NCBI RefSeq assembly: GCF_005116575.1 | Contig: NZ_SWCN01000029.1 | Span: forward strand, 1 to 57,662 | Length of the DNA: 57,662 nt | Reading direction: 5' to 3' | Source of the DNA: Desulforhopalus sp. IMCC35007 | Lineage (GTDB): Bacteria; Desulfobacterota; Desulfobulbia; Desulfobulbales; Desulfocapsaceae | Shown here: positions 1 to 8,488 of the stretch, piece by piece | How positions within the stretch are numbered: position 1 is the stretch's first letter | How the letters are laid out: every line of letters begins with the position of its first letter | The notes under the pieces: generated by a model | Told to the model about the DNA's origin: nothing | The model's database searches: none | What the model saw: the letters and a program-made list of their open reading frames with translations, nothing else | Translations under genes and position numbers: made by a program

Positions 1-2
1 GC

Positions 3-146
3 GTCTTAACATTGGCTGTAAAGCAGATTCAGGAACTGGGAGCATTTTGTGAGAAGACTATCCAAATATTCTTTGCAACGTTAATGGACACAGCACTTGA
101 TTCAGTAGGCATCGCAAAAAGTGAATTGAGAGTGCCTGAAACTTAA
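3..146 (+). CDS. 3' end of an unrecognised gene, cut by the window edge
   Basis: An open frame runs from the window edge to a TAA at 144-146 and gives about 47 C-terminal residues, including the stretch LAVKQIQELGAFCEK and ending in LRVPET. I do not recognise a family. The helical, coiled-coil-like composition is compatible with a real protein tail, but the fragment is too short to prove coding. It converges on the dGTPase-like gene with only 14 bases between the two stops. Confidence 0.35.
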   Translation, partial: VLTLAVKQIQELGAFCEKTIQIFFATLMDTALDSVGIAKSELRVPET

Positions 147-160
147 TCCCGAAAGTTGAG

Positions 161-1345
161 TTAAGGGTGTTTCATTTTCTGAGGAACTTCACAGCCGATC
201 AGTTTTGCCTGCCGGATAAAAAAGTCATCTGTCATTCCCGAAATAAAATCTCTGACCCTTTCTTCTGGGGTGTAGGTCGAGCTCGGCGATGACGGGATGT
301 CCAGCATGATGTCCACATCATCCGGTAATGTTTTTTGCTCTGTTGTAAGACAGGTCAGGTAGTGGTCAAAAAGTGCCTTGTAGCAGTTGGCAATGAGAGG
401 CGTTTGGGTCTTTGTTTCTGGCGCCAGATAGATTTTTTGGTAATTGAAACGCTTTAATCTGAGCAGAATCTCTGAAGTTCCTGCACTAAAGCCCACAAAC
501 GGACGTTTCCCTGAAATCTCACTGTTTTCAATAATGTCGGTAACAAGACTATAGACAATGTTGCCGTTGGTGTTACCGAGCTTTTTGCTACATTCTTTAG
601 GAATATCTTCTCTTGTAATAAGCCCGAGTATAATGGCGTCTTCAATGTCTCTGCCGATGTAGGCTATGGTATCGGCCATGCGGACAACGCAGGCTTCCAG
701 GGTCCCTGGAGAGAGTGAGAGTTTTGGGTCTTTTGATTTATTTTTCAATTTTTCTTCAAAAGCATCAAAAGAGACAAGGGGAACATGCTCGACATGTTGA
801 AAGTGTACCTCACCATCATGGCAGAGAATGCCGTCGAGTACCTGGAGGCTGAGGTTCCAGCCACGGCCTTTACGCTCGAGTCTATCGAGAAATCGAACCG
901 ACTGGATATTATGCTGGAAGGCGGGGAGGCCATGGTCAATGCAGATATCTGCGAGGAACTTTTCACCATCATGGCCAAAGGGCGGGTGGCCGATATCGTG
1001 GCCAAGGGCGATGGCCTCAATCAGATCTTCGTTAAGCTGCAGGAATCTGCCGATAGTTCTTGCCACCCGGGCCACAAGCTGTACGTGGAGGACTCGGTGG
1101 GTGATATGATCGTTTTCGATAAGTGAAAAGACCTGGGTTTTATCTATGTAACGACTGTAGGCACGGGAGTGAAGAATACGGTCTGCATCAAGGGCGAAGT
1201 TTTGGCGATAGCCGGTTACCGTTTCTTCTTTTCTTCTTCTGCAGTTCCTGGAAAATGTTGCAAGTGGATTGAGTCTGTTTTCCTCGTTTTCGTTGAGTTT
1301 GTTGAGGCGCTGCAAAAGGTTGTCTGGAGGTTCTATTTTTTTCAT
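161..1345 (-). CDS. dgt: dGTPase-like HD-domain triphosphohydrolase
   Basis: 394 aa. Family role: hydrolysis of dGTP or other dNTPs to the nucleoside and triphosphate, a cytosolic dNTP-pool control step. The HD-domain metal ligands are visible: H83 in DNHITHRVLH, H116-D117 in ALGHDIGHPPFGHDGE and D225 in RMADTIAYIGRDIEDAI. The N-terminal block around residues 52-72 (DADRILHSRAYSRYIDKTQV) is typical of the dGTPase-like branch. The length fits the shorter dGTPase-like proteins. The ATG start sits shortly before the conserved core. Substrate preference cannot be read from sequence. No close operon partner: the next gene downstream in its direction is the partial reading frame on the opposite strand. 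Confidence 0.9.
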   Translation of the reverse strand: MKKIEPPDNLLQRLNKLNENEENRLNPLATFSRNCRRRKEETVTGYRQNFALDADRILHSRAYSRYIDKTQVFSLIENDHITHRVLHVQLVARVARTIGRFLQLNEDLIEAIALGHDIGHPPFGHDGEKFLADICIDHGLPAFQHNIQSVRFLDRLERKGRGWNLSLQVLDGILCHDGEVHFQHVEHVPLVSFDAFEEKLKNKSKDPKLSLSPGTLEACVVRMADTIAYIGRDIEDAIILGLITREDIPKECSKKLGNTNGNIVYSLVTDIIENSEISGKRPFVGFSAGTSEILLRLKRFNYQKIYLAPETKTQTPLIANCYKALFDHYLTCLTTEQKTLPDDVDIMLDIPSSPSSTYTPEERVRDFISGMTDDFFIRQAKLIGCEVPQKMKHP

Positions 1346-1495
1346 TATTTAATACGTTGAGTTGATATCCATTACTAAAATGCCTACTGTCATCAGACAC
1401 ACAATGTACCTGAAACCCTTAATATATGCATGGTGGCGGCTACGGGTAATGAGGTCTGAACAAAAAAATCTGCCCCATGAAAGTGAGATACGACA

Positions 1496-1717
1496 ATGAA
1501 AGTTACAATAGAATATTGCACTAAGTGAAACTACGAGCCAAGAGCCTCCAGTTTGGGGGCGCTGCTGAAAGAAAAATATACTGCCAACGTGGAACTTATC
1601 CCTTCAGAGGGTGGAGTCTTTGAGGTTGTTGTAGACAATAACCTTATTTACTCCAAAAAAGCGCTGAACCGCTTCCCAGAGGATGGGGAGGTAGAGGGTA
1701 TTATTGGTAACGGATAA
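1496..1717 (+). CDS. SelW/Rdx-family selenoprotein (in-frame UGA = Sec)
   Basis: 73 aa read through one in-frame TGA at 1526-1528. The start is ATG 1496 and the protein begins MKVTIEYCTK-Sec-NYEPRA, so Cys8 and Sec11 form the C-x-x-U redox motif of the Rdx (SelW/SelT/SelH-like) thioredoxin-fold family. The rest (ELIPSEGGVFEVVVD, IYSKKALNRFPEDGEV) matches the short bacterial SelW-like pattern through to the TAA at 1715-1717. The reading frame is otherwise unbroken and of normal length, which argues against a nonsense mutation. Likely a small thiol/selenol oxidoreductase; the partner is unknown. The ribosome-binding site is weak. It converges on the DtxR-type gene. A hairpin (1717-1723 with 1729-1735) follows the stop but has no U tract. 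Expression requires SelA/B/C/D elsewhere in the genome. Confidence 0.88.
1526..1561 (+). promoter_or_regulatory. candidate bacterial SECIS hairpin after the Sec codon
   Basis: Directly after the TGA at 1526-1528 lies a stem GCCTCC (1544-1549) pairing with GGGGGC (1555-1560), with one G-U pair, closing a 5-base loop AGTTT. The loop has a G at 1551 and begins about 22 bases past the UGA. A small stem-loop with a G-containing apical loop at this distance is what SelB recognises in bacterial selenoprotein mRNAs. The pairing was found by eye, and folding energy was not computed. Confidence 0.6.
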
Positions 1718-1743
1718 ACAGATTGGTTATCTGTTACAATACG

Positions 1744-2247
1744 TCAGGAATCATCCTGCATTTCCCCACAACTGGAGATGCAGGAGTTGCAGCTGTCACT
1801 GGTTTTGCCACTTTTACAGTATTCGGCAAAACCTTTGATCATCACATCACCACCCCTTGGGCAAATTTGCATAAATTCAGTGAAATTGATCATTCTTTCA
1901 ATGATTTCAGGAGGTGCTGTGTGTTCAATTTTACAGGCACCTTCCTCTGCCGTTGACTGGTTTATGGCAAGGACCTCAATGAAAAATCGCTTGAGGGCTT
2001 CATGGCGAAAGATAACGTCCTCGGCGACCTCTTTACCTTTCTCTGTTAAGGTGATAGCCTCATAGGGTGCGTAGTGTATGAGCTCTTTTTTGGAGAGTGC
2101 GCGGAGGGCTTCGGTGACTGAGGCGCGACTTACTTTGAGGCGAGCGGCGATTTCCTTACTCCTGGCCACGAGCTTTTCTTCTATAATATGATAGATAGCC
2201 TCTATGTAATCTTCCAGGCTGGCACTGAGGTCTGTTTTTTCTTTCAT
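1744..2247 (-). CDS. DtxR/MntR-family metal-dependent regulator
   Basis: 167 aa. The N-terminal winged helix (about residues 5-70: LEDYIEAIYHI, SKEIAARLKVSRASVTEALRAL, ITLTEKGKEVAEDV) is the DtxR/MntR DNA-binding domain. It is followed by the dimerisation/metal-binding region (RHEALKRFFIEVLAI, ACKIEHTAPPEIIERM, F.QICPRGG). Members repress metal-uptake or metal-homeostasis genes when loaded with Fe2+ or Mn2+. The last 30 residues are unusually Cys-rich, with C143, then C152, C155 and C159 in a spaced run, which might bind metal or respond to redox; that is inference. No metal transporter is adjacent: the neighbours are the SelW-like gene (convergent) and recN (divergent). The FetA/FetB-like genes are about 29 kb away. 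Confidence 0.88.
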   Translation of the reverse strand: MKEKTDLSASLEDYIEAIYHIIEEKLVARSKEIAARLKVSRASVTEALRALSKKELIHYAPYEAITLTEKGKEVAEDVIFRHEALKRFFIEVLAINQSTAEEGACKIEHTAPPEIIERMINFTEFMQICPRGGDVMIKGFAEYCKSGKTSDSCNSCISSCGEMQDDS

Positions 2248-2397
2248 GTTGGACTTTTGTGCATTAAAGGATACAAAGAATGGACGGACGGCGAGTTGTC
2301 TGGTCGCGATTCGGCCTCGGGAATCTCTGATAAATTACAGTCCTTTTGCATTGGAGTCAAGCGGGGACTTTTTTTATAACTTTCGGCGAAAGAACTG

Positions 2398-4086
2398 ATG
2401 CTTTGTGAACTAAGAGTTAAAAATCTTGCTTTGATTGAAACGCTGGAATTGAGTTTTGAACAAAATTCTAGCGGCGGTCTGGTGGTGATGACCGGTGAAA
2501 CCGGTGCGGGTAAATCTATAATGCTCCGAGCTATTCACTTGCTCTCCGGAGGCAGGACCTCATCGGACTGGATTCGCAGTGGGGAGGAGAATTGTGAGGT
2601 TGAGGCATTGTTTGAAATAAGACCTGAACACACGGAACTCCTTGATAAACTCGATGAAGGAGGCTTTGGCCGGGAACATTCTCTTGTTATCAAGCGAATC
2701 CTTAATGTGGCCGGAAGAAGCAGGTTTTATGTGAATGGATCATTTGCAACGGCCAAAACGGTGTCAGCCTTAACCGAGGAACTGCTCAATGTGGCCAGTC
2801 AGCACGACCATCAACAGCTGTTGCAGGCGAGCCTTCATCTTGATTACCTTGATACCATTGGTGACCATCTGGAGGAACGCGCTCATTTAAAAGGGCAGTA
2901 CCAGAAATGGCAGGAAAAAAAGGCGAGTCTGGAAGGGTTGAAGGTAAAAGAACGGGAAAAAGAACAGCGACAGGATTTTTTACGGTTTCAGGTGGCTGAG
3001 ATCCGTGACGCAGGTCTTATGGAAGGTGAAGATGAAGAGCTTCTTGCTGAAAAGAAGCGTCTTAAAAATGCTCAAGCCCTTATCAATCTCAGTCAAGCGA
3101 GCTATAAGCTTCTCTCCTACGATCTAATGGACGGCTTGACTCAGCTCAGACAAAACGTCAGTCAGCTGGCAGAACTTGATCCCGGGGTGGTCAAACTTGC
3201 CGAAGAGATCAGTGGTTTTACCTTTATGGCAGAAGACTATGTGGCGGAGTTGCGTGCATATAAAGACTCTCTTGAGACGGACCCCTATCGCCTTGACCAG
3301 GTGAACGAACGTCTTAATCTGCTCCAGCAGTTAAAAAGAAAATTTGGGGAGACCATCGGCCAGATTCTTGAGTTTGCTGAGAGTGGAGAGGTCGAACTGA
3401 AGCAGCTGGAAAACATGGAAAAAGAGATAGCAGCCCTTGAGGCTGAAGTCCTCTCCCTTGAAAAAACGATGTGTGCCATGGCTGCAGCACTTTCCGCCAA
3501 ACGACGGGCTACTGCCCAAAAGCTTGAGAAAGCAATGGAAAAGGAGCTGACCTCCCTTGCTTTTGACAGGCCCCGTTTTACTGTGCATTGGACAGACGTT
3601 GAGCAGACTTCCGGGATGATGCGCGCTACCGGCTGGGATCGAGGAGAGTTTTATTTCTCGGCTAACCTTGGTGAGTCACCGAAACCCCTTGCCAAAATCG
3701 CCTCGGGGGGAGAACTCTCCAGATTGATGCTGGCAATGAAGTGTCTGCTGGCCAAAAAAGATATGGTAGAGACCGTTATCTTTGATGAAGTTGATTCCGG
3801 AATCGGGGGTGAGGCCGCAGAGGCGGTTTCCCGGAAGATTCAGGAACTGGCAACGCACCATCAGGTGTTTTGTATTACCCACTTGCCGCAGATTGCTGCA
3901 AGAGGACATCTGCATTTCCAGGTTGCAAAAGGAGTGCAGGAAGGACGGACCCAGACCAGGGTGTTCAGGTTATCCAGTGACCAGCGGGTGGCAGAAATTG
4001 TTCGCATGCTGGCGGGTGATTCGGCAACTGAGCAGACCCAGGCCTGGGCCAAAGATTTACTCGCGAAAGGAGTTGAAGTCTGTTGA
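2398..4086 (+). CDS. recN: DNA repair protein RecN
   Basis: 562 aa SMC-like ATPase for double-strand-break repair. Walker A is GETGAGKS at residues 33-40. A long coiled-coil region fills about 150-390. The ABC-type signature SGGELSRLM lies near 435 and Walker B VIFDEVDSGIGG near 460. The length is normal for the family. The ATG start gives the typical N-terminus MLCELRVKNLALIE. Its stop overlaps the TTG start of the PP-loop gene, so the two are probably translationally coupled. A TATAAC box about 30 bases upstream of the start may be the -10 element; no LexA-like operator was recognised. Confidence 0.96.
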   Translation: MLCELRVKNLALIETLELSFEQNSSGGLVVMTGETGAGKSIMLRAIHLLSGGRTSSDWIRSGEENCEVEALFEIRPEHTELLDKLDEGGFGREHSLVIKRILNVAGRSRFYVNGSFATAKTVSALTEELLNVASQHDHQQLLQASLHLDYLDTIGDHLEERAHLKGQYQKWQEKKASLEGLKVKEREKEQRQDFLRFQVAEIRDAGLMEGEDEELLAEKKRLKNAQALINLSQASYKLLSYDLMDGLTQLRQNVSQLAELDPGVVKLAEEISGFTFMAEDYVAELRAYKDSLETDPYRLDQVNERLNLLQQLKRKFGETIGQILEFAESGEVELKQLENMEKEIAALEAEVLSLEKTMCAMAAALSAKRRATAQKLEKAMEKELTSLAFDRPRFTVHWTDVEQTSGMMRATGWDRGEFYFSANLGESPKPLAKIASGGELSRLMLAMKCLLAKKDMVETVIFDEVDSGIGGEAAEAVSRKIQELATHHQVFCITHLPQIAARGHLHFQVAKGVQEGRTQTRVFRLSSDQRVAEIVRMLAGDSATEQTQAWAKDLLAKGVEVC

Positions 4087-5129
4087 AAAATATAAAAGCG
4101 CTCGCCCTGTTTTCAGGTGGGCTTGATTCTATCCTGGCCACCCGTGTCGTGATGGCTCAGGGTGTTGAAGTGTTGGCTGTACAGTTTGTAACCCCCTTTT
4201 TTAATTATGACATTCTCGCCGATGTTGACGCTCATAAAGCGTTGATGCTTAAAAAATATGGGATTTGCGTCCAGGTAGAAGATATCAGTCAGGGCTACTT
4301 AAGGCTGCTGCACAACCCGGAGCATGGTTTTGGCAAGAATTTCAATCCCTGCATCGACTGTAAGATAATGATGTTCAAAAGAGCAAAAGCCATGCTCGAT
4401 GAATGCGGAGCCTCTTTTCTTATCTCGGGTGAAGTGCTCGGACAGCGTCCCATGTCACAGCGCCGGGATACGATGAATGTGATTGAGCGGGATTCCGAGA
4501 CCAAGTCTCTTTTGCTTCGGCCACTGTGTGCGCAACTTATGAAAGAAACAGAGCCAGAGCTAAGAGGTTGGGTGGATCGGAGCAAGCTGCTTAGAATGAG
4601 CGGGCGGGGCCGTTCTGCTCAGATTGCTCTTGCAAAAGAATTTGGTATTCGCGACTATCCCACCCCGGCGGGTGGCTGTATTCTTGCTGATCCGATACTC
4701 AGTAGACGCATCAAGCAGCTCTACTCGGACCAGTCGATTTTAGAAGCCGCCCAGGTCTCTGTGTTGGATGTGCGTGGTTTGCTGGTTGGGAGGCAACTGC
4801 TTCTTCCAGGTGGCGGATGGTTGATTCTGGGGCGTGATGCACAGGACAATGAGCGGCTGGAAAGACTTGTTCAGGCCGGAGATGCGATGTTGCGTATGGA
4901 AGACTGGCCGGGGCCTACGGCGGTGTTAAAGAAAGTTGACCAGTATGCAGATGAGGCGGCAAGACAAAGAGATCTTGCTATTGCTGCATCTCTAGTGGTG
5001 CGATATGGAAGAAAATTGCCGGAGCATATGACAACCAGAGAAGTCACCTGTGTGAGCGCCTCTGGCACGAGTGTTATGGTGACGGAACCCATGCAGGGTG
5101 ATGCCTACAGGGATTGGGTCTTGCAGTAA
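4083..5129 (+). CDS. PP-loop ATPase, tRNA-thiolation-like, with NFACT-R-like C-terminus
   Basis: 348 aa from a TTG start that overlaps the recN stop by four bases. The N-terminal PP-loop is LFSGGLDSIL (residues 9-18). The layout then resembles MnmA/ThiI-type tRNA sulfur-transfer enzymes: NPCIDCK (a CxxC pair around residue 90) and later TPAGGCIL with a second candidate catalytic Cys around 199. These Cys positions suggest adenylation of a uridine followed by persulfide-based thiolation. The last ~110 residues (GGGWLILGRDAQDNERLERL) resemble the NFACT-R/DUF814 RNA-binding module, so this is a fused architecture and not a plain MnmA. The exact substrate nucleotide is not deducible. Confidence 0.75.
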   Translation: MKNIKALALFSGGLDSILATRVVMAQGVEVLAVQFVTPFFNYDILADVDAHKALMLKKYGICVQVEDISQGYLRLLHNPEHGFGKNFNPCIDCKIMMFKRAKAMLDECGASFLISGEVLGQRPMSQRRDTMNVIERDSETKSLLLRPLCAQLMKETEPELRGWVDRSKLLRMSGRGRSAQIALAKEFGIRDYPTPAGGCILADPILSRRIKQLYSDQSILEAAQVSVLDVRGLLVGRQLLLPGGGWLILGRDAQDNERLERLVQAGDAMLRMEDWPGPTAVLKKVDQYADEAARQRDLAIAASLVVRYGRKLPEHMTTREVTCVSASGTSVMVTEPMQGDAYRDWVLQ

Positions 5130-5177
5130 ATGCTGTTTGTTTTGGGGTGCATGTCTGCATCATTGACCCGGTAAACT

Positions 5178-6131
5178 TTAAGAAAAAACCTGATCCACCG
5201 CTTCCTGATAGGTCTCCAGAGTACGGCTTTTTAGAATTTTCTTGAGCAGTTTTTCTTTCCCGGTGAAAAAATAAATCAAACGGGCCCAGAGCTGCTTCAG
5301 GCGGCCGAGAATATGGCTTGCGCCAGAGAGTCTTATCTTATAGCGGTCGAGGAGTTCCTCGTGGAATTTTTGCAGCCGCACCTTCTTTTCTGTATCGGTG
5401 TCTGTGCAAATACCTTTAATCTCTTCAGCGATGAGAGGGTTGCCAAGTGCCCCTCTGCCCAGCATCCAGCGGTTTATTTCTGGTAAGGTCTGGTTCAGCT
5501 CGTTGTAGGTGGCCAGATCGTTTACATCCCCGTTATAGGTGAGAGTATGCGGGCTGAGCCTCAGACACTGGCGAAAGCCTGAGGGTGAGGTTGTACCTTT
5601 GTAGAGTTGTTTGCCAAGGCGTGCATGGATAATGATTTCTTTCAAAGGAAAGTCGGCAAGTCGTGGGAGCAGGTGTTCTATCTCGGACTGGTCGAAGTAT
5701 CCAAGTCTTGTCTTGATGGACAGTTCAATTTCCAGCTGAGGCATGACTTTTTCCAGGAGATTGATAATTTCGTCGGGGTAGGGGAGCAGACCCGAGCCTC
5801 TCTTTTTCTTGGCAATCATGGGTGCCGGACAGCCAAGATTCCAGTTGATGTGGGTGTAGCCAATATCTGTGAGTCTTTTGGCGAGCAGGAGAAAGTGATC
5901 CGGGTGGGTGTTGAGCAGCTGGGGGATGATTGTTACCCCGCGATTGTTTTCGGGCAACACATCACTGAGCATTTTGTCATCGTAGGCGGAGGCTCCCTGG
6001 GGGTTGATAAATGGCGCTACTGCGGCGTCGAACCCTTTGAAATGTTTAAAAAGAACCTCTCTGAAGAGGGCATCGGTGAGGCCGCGTAAGGGGGCCAGAT
6101 AAATATAAGGTGATAGGGATTCTGTCTGCAT
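5178..6131 (-). CDS. tRNA-dihydrouridine synthase family protein
   Basis: 317 aa FMN-dependent TIM-barrel enzyme that reduces uridine to dihydrouridine in the tRNA D-loop. The N-terminus YLAPLRGLTDALFREV is the Dus FMN-binding start. The catalytic Cys lies in NWNLGCPAPMIAKKKRGSGL, about residues 96-115. Further Dus motifs are SIKTRLGY, IIIHARLGKQLYKG and the phosphate-binding YNGDVNDL / MLGRGALGNP. The overall set looks most like the DusC-like branch, but the subfamily is not certain. It converges with the PP-loop gene; no terminator is evident in the 48-base gap. Confidence 0.92.
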   Translation of the reverse strand: MQTESLSPYIYLAPLRGLTDALFREVLFKHFKGFDAAVAPFINPQGASAYDDKMLSDVLPENNRGVTIIPQLLNTHPDHFLLLAKRLTDIGYTHINWNLGCPAPMIAKKKRGSGLLPYPDEIINLLEKVMPQLEIELSIKTRLGYFDQSEIEHLLPRLADFPLKEIIIHARLGKQLYKGTTSPSGFRQCLRLSPHTLTYNGDVNDLATYNELNQTLPEINRWMLGRGALGNPLIAEEIKGICTDTDTEKKVRLQKFHEELLDRYKIRLSGASHILGRLKQLWARLIYFFTGKEKLLKKILKSRTLETYQEAVDQVFS

Positions 6132-6292
6132 ATTGGTTGAAATGGCAATGCCGGTTGAACGAATGTGGTCTGGTATCCTTTGGGGTTTCTGGTTATAGTA
6201 GTTATGTTGTGGTGCGTCAATGGTTACTCTGCTTTGGAAACGTCGAGAGAAAAACTGGTATAAAAGTTACTGTGCAACAGAGTTGATTTAAT

Positions 6293-7768
6293 ATGGGATT
6301 TCTCCTCAGTGCAAATTATTCACCTCACCTGCTCGACGCTCTTGTGAGAGTGGGGCTGAGAACGGCGCAGCCACTCTACCTGGTAGGCGGGACGGTACGG
6401 GACTATCTGCTTGAAAGAATCTCAAATGATCTGGATATTACCGTTGCAAACGACCCATATCGTTGTGCAGCGTTTTTGTGTGAAGAGCTCGGCACCGGCA
6501 CTATTGTTGCTCTGGCAGAAGGGGATGAACCTGCGGTCAGGGTTGTGGCGGATGGGGAGCAGGTGGACTTTTCTTCTTATCGTGGTGGCGCTGTAAGCAT
6601 TGAAGAAGATTTACATCTGAGAGATTTTACTGTAAATGCCATGGCAGCAGATCTTGCAGGGCTTGTTATAAAAAATGAACTTTCCCTCATCGATCCAACA
6701 GGAGGCCGGGCTGATCTGCAAAAGGGTGTCGTCAGATCTCTTCCCCGTGCCTTTGTTGACGATCCTGTGCGACTCATCCGTGGATACCGGCTCTGTGCCG
6801 TCTTTGGCTTTGAGCTGGAGAAACAGACCAGAATGGATGTGACCCGCTGTGCAAGTGGTATCACCTCGGTTGCAGTGGAGAGAATCTGTCATGAGTTACA
6901 GGCTATTTTCCAGTCCTCCAGAACATCGCAGACCCTGGAACTGATGGCCGAAGATGGGCTGCTGCCACTGTTATTGCCGGAACTCTATGCAGGCGACGGG
7001 GTGGAACAGCCCGAGTTTCATCATCTTGACGTACTGGGCCACAGTTTTCTCGCGTTAAAGATGATGGAGAAAATTATAGCTGCACCCGAGAATTATTACC
7101 CTGCCCACGGGCAACTGTTCCTTGAATATCTTGACAATCCTCAGGTGGTCAGAGGGCTGAAGTGGGCGGCTCTCATGCACGATGTGGGAAAGCCCAAAAC
7201 CAGAGCTGTTCGAGAGGATAAAGATGGCAGAGTGACCTTTTATGGTCATGATGAATCCGGGAAAAAGATCTTTCAATCATATGCCAGAAAATCGAAGTGG
7301 AGCCACGTGGATACCGAGCTTGTCGGTGACTTGATCGGCATGCATATGCACCCCTTTCATCTGTGTAATGTTCAAAGGAGTGAAGAACTGTCTCCAAGAG
7401 CGGCCCTGAAACTGAGTCAGCGGGCGGGAGAAAAGCTCGCAGGCCTGTTTCTTCTTGCCATGGCAGACAGTCTGGCCAGTGAAGGAGAGAAAAAGCCACA
7501 GCAAATGGAAGAGGAACTGTCTCACCTCTTTGCTGAGGTTCAGAAAATATACATTGAAACCATTGAGCCGGTTGTAAAGGGGCCAAAGCTTATCACAGGC
7601 AACGATCTTATTGTGGAATTTGGACTGACCCCAGGCCCACTTTTTGGCCGCATCATGAGTGAGCTGGAAATAGCCCGGGTGGATGGCAGCGTGAACGATA
7701 AAGCGGGCGCTCTTCAATGGATTAAAGAGTTTCTTCAGTCTGAAGGTGATCGTCAGATACGGGAATAA
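6293..7768 (+). CDS. CCA tRNA nucleotidyltransferase / poly(A) polymerase-family protein with HD domain
   Basis: 491 aa. The class II nucleotidyltransferase head has YLVGGTVRDYLL (residues 30-41), the metal-binding pair in DLDITV, and RDFTVNAMA. It is followed by the DPVRLIRGYRL helical region and a C-terminal HD phosphohydrolase domain with ALMHDVGKPKTRAV. This combination is found in CCA-adding enzymes that repair tRNA 3' ends and also trim 2',3'-cyclic phosphate. The one visible tRNA gene in the window already encodes CCA, so a repair or partial-addition role is possible. CCA-adding and A-adding members cannot be separated by eye. Confidence 0.9.
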   Translation: MGFLLSANYSPHLLDALVRVGLRTAQPLYLVGGTVRDYLLERISNDLDITVANDPYRCAAFLCEELGTGTIVALAEGDEPAVRVVADGEQVDFSSYRGGAVSIEEDLHLRDFTVNAMAADLAGLVIKNELSLIDPTGGRADLQKGVVRSLPRAFVDDPVRLIRGYRLCAVFGFELEKQTRMDVTRCASGITSVAVERICHELQAIFQSSRTSQTLELMAEDGLLPLLLPELYAGDGVEQPEFHHLDVLGHSFLALKMMEKIIAAPENYYPAHGQLFLEYLDNPQVVRGLKWAALMHDVGKPKTRAVREDKDGRVTFYGHDESGKKIFQSYARKSKWSHVDTELVGDLIGMHMHPFHLCNVQRSEELSPRAALKLSQRAGEKLAGLFLLAMADSLASEGEKKPQQMEEELSHLFAEVQKIYIETIEPVVKGPKLITGNDLIVEFGLTPGPLFGRIMSELEIARVDGSVNDKAGALQWIKEFLQSEGDRQIRE

Positions 7769-7827
7769 CCCGCTGGCAGGTCGATCCCGGTTTTCGTCTT
7801 GTCAAAGAAAAATAAATGGACTAAAAC

Positions 7828-8430
7828 GTGCGTAAAATAAACGACTACTATTCGAAAAAAGCAAAAAAAGAAAATTACCCGGCCCGCTCCGTATATAAGA
7901 TTGAAGAGGTTCAGCAGAAGTATAAGTTCTTGAAATATGGGGATAGCGTGCTGGATCTGGGATGTTACCCCGGGAGCTGGTCTCTGTTTGCCTCCGAGGT
8001 GATTGGGCCAAGAGGGATCGTCGTAGGGGTGGATCTTCAGCAGGCGGATAAGAGCCCAAGGCAAAATGGTGCCCCGATTCACTGGCTCTGTCAGGATATC
8101 ATGGAACCGGAACTGCTGGTGGCTGTACGGAAATTCAGGCCGGCATTCAAAGTTCTTGTCTCCGATCTGGCGCCAAAGACAACCGGGAGCAAGTGGGCGG
8201 ATGCCCAGCAGTCACTCAATCTTGTCCGACATACACTGTCTCTTACTGAAGAACTGCTACTGAATAACGGGCATTATCTCTGTAAGGTGTTCCAGGGTGA
8301 AGATTTCCCTCAATTTGTTGAAGATGTGAAAAAGCGGTTCACAATGGTCAAGGTCTTAAAACCGAAAAGTTCGCGGGTAGAGAGTCGTGAAGTCTTTCTG
8401 TTGGGAATGGAGTTCAAAAAACGTTGTTAG
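7828..8430 (+). CDS. rlmE: 23S rRNA 2'-O-ribose U2552 methyltransferase RlmE (FtsJ/RrmJ)
   Basis: 200 aa from a GTG start. An SAM-dependent methyltransferase acting on the 50S A-loop. The SAM-binding motif is VLDLGCYPGSWS (residues 41-52). The catalytic K-D-K-E set is represented by the Lys of SVYKIEEV, the Asp of SDLAPKTTG, the Lys of CKVFQGED and the Glu of SSRVESREVFLLG. The length is typical. The GTG is chosen because the first residues MRKINDYYSKKAKKENYPARS match the usual N-terminus and no ATG is better placed. Confidence 0.95.
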   Translation: MRKINDYYSKKAKKENYPARSVYKIEEVQQKYKFLKYGDSVLDLGCYPGSWSLFASEVIGPRGIVVGVDLQQADKSPRQNGAPIHWLCQDIMEPELLVAVRKFRPAFKVLVSDLAPKTTGSKWADAQQSLNLVRHTLSLTEELLLNNGHYLCKVFQGEDFPQFVEDVKKRFTMVKVLKPKSSRVESREVFLLGMEFKKRC

Positions 8431-8488
8431 TTGGTTACAAAAGTAGAAAATTTGTTACATGAATAATAAATAAAAATGGGTGTGATAT

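Noticed and set aside
785-1126. 113-aa reading frame on the plus strand inside the dGTPase-like gene
   Set aside because: It is antisense to a well-supported gene whose conserved HD motifs lie in the same bases; no ribosome-binding site or family.
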